The position numbers and the translations under genes were made by a program. The notes under the pieces are model-generated. The model saw only the letters and a list, made by a program, of their open reading frames with translations, did no database searches and was not told the origin of the DNA. DNA of 64,000 nt, from positions 5,518,001-5,582,000 of the forward strand of contig NZ_CP107836.1 in NCBI RefSeq assembly GCF_036346615.1, written 5' to 3'. The stretch comes from Streptomyces sp. NBC_00523. Its GTDB lineage: Bacteria > Actinomycetota > Actinomycetes > Streptomycetales > Streptomycetaceae. Positions 59,275 to 64,000 of the stretch are shown here, in pieces (position 1 is the first letter of the stretch; the number at the start of each line of letters is the position of its first letter).

Positions 59275-59865
59275 GTGTCTCCCCCCGACGCGCCCGCCGG
59301 GCCCGTCCTCCGGGCGGAATGGCCCCCCGTCCCCACACCGGCCGGGGAGTTCCAGCTCGTCCCCGTCCGCCCGGAGCGCGATCTTCCGGCCCTCACCCGC
59401 TGGATGAACGACCCCGTCGTCGCCGCCTTCTGGGAGCTGGCCGGCGACGAGAGAGTCACCGCCCGGCACCTCGCCCCCCAGCTCGCCGACGGCAGCCACA
59501 GCACCCCGTGGATCGGGGTGCTGTCGGGCGAGCCCATGAGCTACTGGGAGCTGTACCGCGCCGACCTCGACCCGCTCGCCCGCCACTACCCGGCCCGGCC
59601 GTACGACATGGGCGTGCACCTCCTCATCGGTGAGGGCCGCCACCGGGGCCGGGGCACCGGCACGGTGCTGCTGCGGGCCGTGGCCGGCCTCGTGCTCGAC
59701 CACGCCCCCCTGTGCACCCGGGTCGTGGCCGAGCCCGACGTCCGTAACGCCCCGTCCGTCTCCGCGTTCCTGAGCGCCGGATTCCGCCTCTCCGCCGAGA
59801 TCGAACTCCCGGAGAAGCGGGCCGCGCTGATGGTCCGCGACCGAGCCCACCGCACCCGGCCATGA
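59275..59865 (+). CDS. GNAT acetyltransferase of siderophore type (IucB/RhbD-like)
   Basis: A 196-residue acyltransferase of the siderophore GNAT group. WMNDPVVAAFWE (~43-54) and PYDMGVHLLIGEGRHRGRGTG (~107-127) are the hallmark motifs, the latter containing the acyl-CoA loop. In schizokinen/rhizobactin-type paths it acylates an N-hydroxylated diamine. Here no N-hydroxylase gene is next to it, so the acceptor is uncertain. GTG 59275 has GAGAGGAG upstream. It is third in the NIS operon. Confidence 0.87.
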   Translation: MSPPDAPAGPVLRAEWPPVPTPAGEFQLVPVRPERDLPALTRWMNDPVVAAFWELAGDERVTARHLAPQLADGSHSTPWIGVLSGEPMSYWELYRADLDPLARHYPARPYDMGVHLLIGEGRHRGRGTGTVLLRAVAGLVLDHAPLCTRVVAEPDVRNAPSVSAFLSAGFRLSAEIELPEKRAALMVRDRAHRTRP

Positions 59866-59925
59866 ACGCATCCCCGACCCGTCCGAACCGCTCGAACCCC
59901 ATCGGTTCCCACCCGAGGAGTCCCC

Positions 59926-61761
59926 GTGCCCACATACCCCGCGCACCACGACGCAACGGAGCCGCCCGCACTGCTCACCACCCCGGAGCTCAACCGGGAC
60001 GCCTGGGACCGGGCCGCCTCCCGGATGCTCGCGAAGATGCTCGGTGAATTCGCCTACGAGGAAGTCATCGAGCCGGCTCCGCGAACCGCCGGCGGCAGCA
60101 CGTACACCCTCCCGCTGGACGACGGCGGCAGCCTCTCCTTCACCGCCCGGCGCGGCGTGTACGGGAGCTGGCGCGTCGATCCCGGATCGATCCGCGCGCA
60201 GGGCCCCGACCCCGCGGCGGGCAGCGTTCCGTTCCGCGACCCGCTGCTGTTCGTGACCCGGGCCCGCCGCCTCCTCGGCCTCGACGGCGCCACGCTCGGC
60301 CACCTCCTCCGTGAGCTGACGACCACGCTCGCCGCGGACGCCCGCCTCGACCACACCGCGCTCACCGCCGCCGAACTCGCCGGTCTCGGCTACGCGGAGC
60401 TGGAGGGCCACCAGACCGGCCACCCCTGGATCGTCGCCAACAAGGGCCGGCTCGGCTTCTCCGCCACCGACGCCGCCCGCTACACCCCGGAAGCCCGCGA
60501 GCCCGTCCGGCTGCCCTGGCTCGCCGTCTCCCACCGGATCGCCGAGTACCGGGGCGTGCCCGCCCTGTCCACGCCGGACACGCTTTACACGCAGGAGCTC
60601 GACCCGGCTGTCCGCGCCTCCTTCGCGGACAGCCTGTGCGCACGCGGCCTGGACCCGGACGGCTATCACTACCTGCCGGTCCATCCCTGGCAGTGGGACG
60701 AGTGGATCGTGCCCCTGTTCGCACCGGCCATCGCCGCCGGAGACATCGTGCCCCTGCCCGCCGACCCGGACGTACGGCTGCCGCAGCAGTCCATCCGTAC
60801 CTTCGCCAACCTCGCGCGGCCCGACCGGCACACGGTCAAGCTGCCGCTGTCGGTCCTCAACACCCTGGTCTGGCGCGGGCTGCCGACCGAGCGCACCATC
60901 GCCGCGCCCGCCGTCACCGGCTGGGTGCTGGGACTGCGCGACAACGACCCGTTCCTGCGCGACACCTGCGGTGTGATCCTCCTCGGGGAGGTCGCCTCGG
61001 TCACCGTCGAGCACCCGCTGTACGACCACCTCCCCGAGGCGCCGTACCAGTTCAAGGAGATCCTCGGGGCGATCTGGCGCGAGCCGCTGCCGCCGCGCCT
61101 GGCACCGGGGGAGCGGGCCCGTACCCTCGCCTCCCTGCTCCACACCGACCCGGCGGGGCGCGCCTTCACCACAGAGCTGGTCGAACGCTCCGGACTGGCG
61201 CCCACCGTCTGGCTGACCCGGCTCTTCGCCGCCCTGCTGCCGCCCCTGCTGCACTTCCTCTACCGCTACGGCACCGTCTTCTCCCCGCACGGTGAGAACG
61301 CGATCGTGGTCTTCGATGGGCAGGACGTGCCCGTCCGCCTCGCGATCAAGGACTTCGTGGACGACGTCAACGTGAGCGCGCAGCCGCTGCCCGAGCACGA
61401 CACCATGCCGCCGGACGTGCGCCGCGTCCTGCTGACCGAGGAACCGGCGTTCCTCACCCAGTTCATCCACTCCGGGCTCTTCACCGGGGTCTTCAGGTTT
61501 CTCTCCCCGCTCTGCGAGGAACAGCTCGGTGTCCCCGAGGGCGAATTCTGGTCACTCGTCCGGGCGGAGATCCTGCGCTACCACGCCCGCTTCCCCGAGC
61601 TGAAGGAGCGGTTCGAGATGTTCGACATGCTCACCCCGCGCATCGACCGCCTCTGTCTGAACCGGAACCGCCTGCATCTGGACGGCTACCGCGACCGGCC
61701 CGTACGCCCGCACGCGGCGGTCCACGGAAGCGTGGCCAACCCGCTCCACCTCCCCGAGTGA
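59926..61761 (+). CDS. IucA/IucC-family NIS siderophore synthetase 2
   Basis: A 611-residue NIS synthetase paralogous to the first, with a clearer family signature: GHQTGHPWIVANKGRLGF (~155-172), LPVHPWQWDEWI (~251), KLPLSVLNTLVWRGLP (~305-320), a long GWVLGLRDNDPFLRD block and the C-terminal AIKDFVDDVNVSAQ followed by QFIHSGLFTGVF. GTG 59926 has GAGGAG upstream. Two synthetases imply two successive condensations on a dicarboxylate core such as citrate. The DinG-like helicase is 50 nt downstream but is probably a separate unit with its own promoter. Confidence 0.9.
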   Translation: MPTYPAHHDATEPPALLTTPELNRDAWDRAASRMLAKMLGEFAYEEVIEPAPRTAGGSTYTLPLDDGGSLSFTARRGVYGSWRVDPGSIRAQGPDPAAGSVPFRDPLLFVTRARRLLGLDGATLGHLLRELTTTLAADARLDHTALTAAELAGLGYAELEGHQTGHPWIVANKGRLGFSATDAARYTPEAREPVRLPWLAVSHRIAEYRGVPALSTPDTLYTQELDPAVRASFADSLCARGLDPDGYHYLPVHPWQWDEWIVPLFAPAIAAGDIVPLPADPDVRLPQQSIRTFANLARPDRHTVKLPLSVLNTLVWRGLPTERTIAAPAVTGWVLGLRDNDPFLRDTCGVILLGEVASVTVEHPLYDHLPEAPYQFKEILGAIWREPLPPRLAPGERARTLASLLHTDPAGRAFTTELVERSGLAPTVWLTRLFAALLPPLLHFLYRYGTVFSPHGENAIVVFDGQDVPVRLAIKDFVDDVNVSAQPLPEHDTMPPDVRRVLLTEEPAFLTQFIHSGLFTGVFRFLSPLCEEQLGVPEGEFWSLVRAEILRYHARFPELKERFEMFDMLTPRIDRLCLNRNRLHLDGYRDRPVRPHAAVHGSVANPLHLPE

Positions 61762-61811
61762 GGCCGGGAGTGCCCGTCGATGTCAGCGGCGCCCCGTAGG
61801 CTGGCCGGGCT

Positions 61812-63782
61812 ATGACGAAGCCATCCCTCCCCGAGCTCCTGCACGCCGCCGTGACCGCCGTCGGCGGTACGGAGAGGCCCGGCCAGGCCGCCATGGCCGC
61901 CGCCGTCGCCGAGGCCGTAGACGACCAATCCCACCTGCTCGTCCAGGCCGGCACGGGGACGGGCAAGTCGCTCGGCTACCTGGTGCCGGCCCTGGCGCAC
62001 GGCGAGCGCGTCGTCGTGGCCACGGCGACGCTGGCCCTCCAGCGCCAGCTCGTGGAGCGCGATCTGCCGCGTACGGTCGACGCGCTGCATCCGCTGCTGC
62101 GCCGCCGCCCCCAGTTCGCCATGCTCAAGGGCCGGTCGAACTACCTCTGCCTGCACCGGCTCCACGAGGGCGTGCCGCAGGACGAGGAGGAGGGGCTGTT
62201 CGACCAGTTCGAGGCGGCGGCCCCGTCGAGCAAGCTCGGCCAGGACCTGCTGCGCATGCGCGACTGGGCCGACGAGACGGAGACGGGCGACCGGGACGAC
62301 CTCACGCCCGGCGTCTCGGACCGGGCCTGGGCGCAGATCTCGGTCTCCTCGCGGGAGTGCCTGGGCGCGAGCAAGTGCGCGTACGGGGCGGAGTGCTTCG
62401 CCGAGCAGGCCAGGGAGCGGGCCAAGCTCGCCGATGTGGTGGTCACCAACCACGCGCTGCTGGCGATCGACGCCATCGAGGGCGCCCCGGTGCTCCCGCA
62501 GCACGAGGTGCTGATCGTGGACGAGGCCCACGAGCTGGTCTCCCGGGTCACCGGTGTCGCCACCGGCGAGCTCACCCCGGGCCAGGTCAACCGCGCGGTG
62601 CGCCGCGCCTCGAAGCTGGTCAACGAGAAGGCGGCCGACGCGCTGCTGACCGCCTCCGAGGGCTTCGAGCGGGTCATGGAGCTGGCGCTGCCCGGCCGCC
62701 TGGAGGAGGTGCCGGAGGACCTGGGGTACGCGCTGATGGCCCTGCGGGACGCCGCGCGTACGGTGATCTCCGCGATCGGCGCCACGCGGGACAAGTCCGT
62801 CCAGGACGAGGACGCGGTCCGCAAGCAGGCGCTGGCCTCGGTGGAGTCCATCCACGCCGTCGCCGAGCGCATCACGCAGGGCTCCGAGTACGACGTGGTC
62901 TGGTACGAGCGCCACGACCGGTTCGGCGCCTCGGTGCGGGTCGCCCCGCTCTCCGTCTCCGGGCTGCTGCGCGAGAAGCTGTTCGCCGAGCGCTCCGTCG
63001 TGCTCACCTCCGCCACCCTCAAGCTGGGCGGCGACTTCAACGGGGTGGGCGCCTCCCTGGGGCTCGCCCCGGAGGGCACGGCCGGTGAGGACGTGCCCCA
63101 GTGGAAGGGCCTGGACGTCGGCTCGCCCTTCGACTACCCGAAGCAGGGGATCCTGTACGTCGCCCGGCATCTGGCCACCCCGGGCCGCGAGGGCTCCCGT
63201 ACGGACATGCTGGACGAGCTGTCCGAGCTCATCGAGGCGGCCGGCGGGCGCACGCTGGGGCTGTTCTCCTCCATGCGGGCGGCCAAGGCGGCGGCCGAGG
63301 AACTGCGCGAGCGACTGGACAAGCCGATCCTCCTCCAGGGCGAGGAGACGCTGGGCGAGCTGATCAAGAATTTCGCCGCCGACCCGGAGACCTGCCTCTT
63401 CGGCACGCTGTCGCTGTGGCAGGGCGTGGACGTGCCGGGGGCGAGCTGTCAGCTCGTGATCATGGACCGGATCCCGTTCCCCCGGCCCGACGACCCGCTG
63501 ATGAGCGCGCGCCAGAAGGCGGTGGAGGAGGCCGGGGGCAACGGCTTCATGGCGGTGGCGGCCACGCATGCCGCGCTGCTGATGGCTCAGGGTGCCGGGC
63601 GTCTCGTGCGGGCCACGGGGGACAAGGGGGTCGTCGCGGTGCTCGATCCGCGTCTGGCCAACGCGCGCTACGGCAGCTATCTGCGGGCCTCGCTGCCCGA
63701 TTTCTGGTACACCACCGACCGTAACCAGGCCCGCCGCTCGCTCGCCGCGATCGACGCGGCGGCCAAGGCGGACGGGCGGTAG
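61812..63782 (+). CDS. DinG/XPD-type ATP-dependent DNA helicase
   Basis: A 656-residue superfamily-2 Fe-S helicase. Walker A QAGTGTGKS (~40), four candidate cluster cysteines (YLCLHRL ~116; ECLGASKCAYGAEC ~182-195), DEAH at ~238, motif III TSATLKLGG (~401) and motifs V-VI (LWQGVDVPG ~537; GAGRLVRATGD ~598). It unwinds DNA 5'-3' or removes roadblocks. TAGGCT lies 9 nt before ATG 61812, so its own promoter is plausible. It is convergent with lexA, and a terminator separates them. Confidence 0.9.
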   Translation: MTKPSLPELLHAAVTAVGGTERPGQAAMAAAVAEAVDDQSHLLVQAGTGTGKSLGYLVPALAHGERVVVATATLALQRQLVERDLPRTVDALHPLLRRRPQFAMLKGRSNYLCLHRLHEGVPQDEEEGLFDQFEAAAPSSKLGQDLLRMRDWADETETGDRDDLTPGVSDRAWAQISVSSRECLGASKCAYGAECFAEQARERAKLADVVVTNHALLAIDAIEGAPVLPQHEVLIVDEAHELVSRVTGVATGELTPGQVNRAVRRASKLVNEKAADALLTASEGFERVMELALPGRLEEVPEDLGYALMALRDAARTVISAIGATRDKSVQDEDAVRKQALASVESIHAVAERITQGSEYDVVWYERHDRFGASVRVAPLSVSGLLREKLFAERSVVLTSATLKLGGDFNGVGASLGLAPEGTAGEDVPQWKGLDVGSPFDYPKQGILYVARHLATPGREGSRTDMLDELSELIEAAGGRTLGLFSSMRAAKAAAEELRERLDKPILLQGEETLGELIKNFAADPETCLFGTLSLWQGVDVPGASCQLVIMDRIPFPRPDDPLMSARQKAVEEAGGNGFMAVAATHAALLMAQGAGRLVRATGDKGVVAVLDPRLANARYGSYLRASLPDFWYTTDRNQARRSLAAIDAAAKADGR

Positions 63783-63823
63783 CCCCTCGGGGGCGTACAC
63801 GACCCCGCAAAGGCGTACACGAA

Positions 63824-63865
63824 AAGGGGCCCCGGGCCCGGCGCGAAGCCGGACCGGGGCCCCTT
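63824..63865. terminator. bidirectional terminator between dinG-like gene and lexA
   Basis: AAGGGGCCCCGG-18 nt-CCGGGGCCCCTT, perfect 12-bp arms. The A tract before it and T after the right arm fit both strands. A GGCGTACAC direct repeat sits just upstream (63792 and 63812). Confidence 0.85.
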
Positions 63866-63892
63866 CTCCCAGAGAGCGTGAGGTGCGGGCCT

Positions 63893-64000
63893 TCAGACCC
63901 TGCGCAGCACCGCGACGACCTTGCCGAGGATCGTGGCCTCATCGCCGGGGATCGGCTGGTATGCGGCGTTGTGCGGGAGCAGCCAGACATGGCCGTCCTC
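63893..64000 (-). CDS. lexA: SOS repressor LexA (C-terminal 35 residues, cut by window)
   Basis: The last 35 codons of a minus-strand gene that runs off the right edge. The visible protein reads GHVWLLPHNAAYQPIPGD and ends ILGKVVAVLRRV, the terminal strand of the LexA self-cleavage domain. The catalytic Ser/Lys lie outside the window. As the SOS repressor it would be expected to bind the recA promoter box at 26165-26178. Confidence 0.9.
   Translation of the reverse strand, partial: EDGHVWLLPHNAAYQPIPGDEATILGKVVAVLRRV

Noticed and set aside
1..64000. tRNA, rRNA, riboswitch or prophage genes
   Set aside because: I looked through the intergenic regions and saw no cloverleaf with TTCGA/GGTTC arms, no rRNA-like tract and no integrase or phage structural genes; a covariance-model scan would be the decisive test.

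Overview
The window is chromosomal DNA of a Streptomyces, or a very close actinomycete. The DNA is high-GC throughout, GTG starts are frequent, stop/start overlaps of the ATGA/GTGA type are common, and many genes have a TANNNT hexamer 6-7 nt before the start codon. The gene order (osaA-osaB-ftsK-rodZ-like-rimO-pgsA-cinA-clgR-dps ... recA-recX ... gluDCBA/gluRK ... miaB-miaA-dapF-rshA-hflX ... dinG-like-lexA) is the one I remember for the conserved core region around SCO5748-SCO5803 of S. coelicolor. Locus correspondences are from memory, not from a search. I see no insertion sequence, prophage, CRISPR array, rRNA or tRNA.

Layout. 0-6.2 kb: an osmoadaptation phosphorelay pair, OsaA (a hybrid kinase with an eleven-unit HAMP array, cut by the window edge) and OsaB. 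6.3-14.9 kb: septal DNA translocase FtsK, a RodZ-like protein, an overlapping rimO-pgsA-cinA operon, protease regulator ClgR, Dps, a CsbD stress protein and a small membrane protein. 14.9-25.3 kb: Nei-type glycosylase and Lhr helicase (minus strand), then an AraC regulator with an AzlCD exporter pair, a cyclase-fold protein, DUF3046 and an AI-2E-family permease. 25.3-28.1 kb: a membrane-anchored unknown, then recA-recX behind a LexA-box promoter. 28.1-32.4 kb is the most accessory-like stretch: a DUF6197-like protein, about 0.87 kb of repeat-rich DNA without a convincing gene, a tiny ORF and an FtsX-type permease with no ATPase beside it. 32.4-35.2 kb: rhodanese and cysteine dioxygenase behind a Cys-rich leader peptide, plus an FAD monooxygenase. 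35.4-42.2 kb: the glutamate importer gluABCD, the divergent GluR-GluK two-component system and a TAXI-type binding protein. 42.3-53.0 kb: miaB, a LigB-fold pseudo-enzyme, a small antitoxin-family protein, miaA, a membrane protein, dapF, rshA, an M1 aminopeptidase and hflX. 53.1-55.6 kb: two tandem paralogous trypsin-like lipoproteins. 55.9-61.8 kb: a four-gene NRPS-independent siderophore (NIS) operon. 61.8-64 kb: a DinG-like helicase and the end of lexA.

How the genes connect. LexA at the right edge is expected to repress recA through the box at 26165-26178. GluRK and the TAXI protein flank the glutamate importer and probably sense the same ligand. The cdo-rhodanese operon looks cysteine-regulated through a leader peptide. 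MiaA and MiaB act on the same tRNA residue. The ftsK promoter carries a perfect palindrome containing two WhiA-type GACAC motifs. Several intergenic regions hold perfect hairpins that act as terminators, the most striking being a 75-nt palindrome at 44569-44643.
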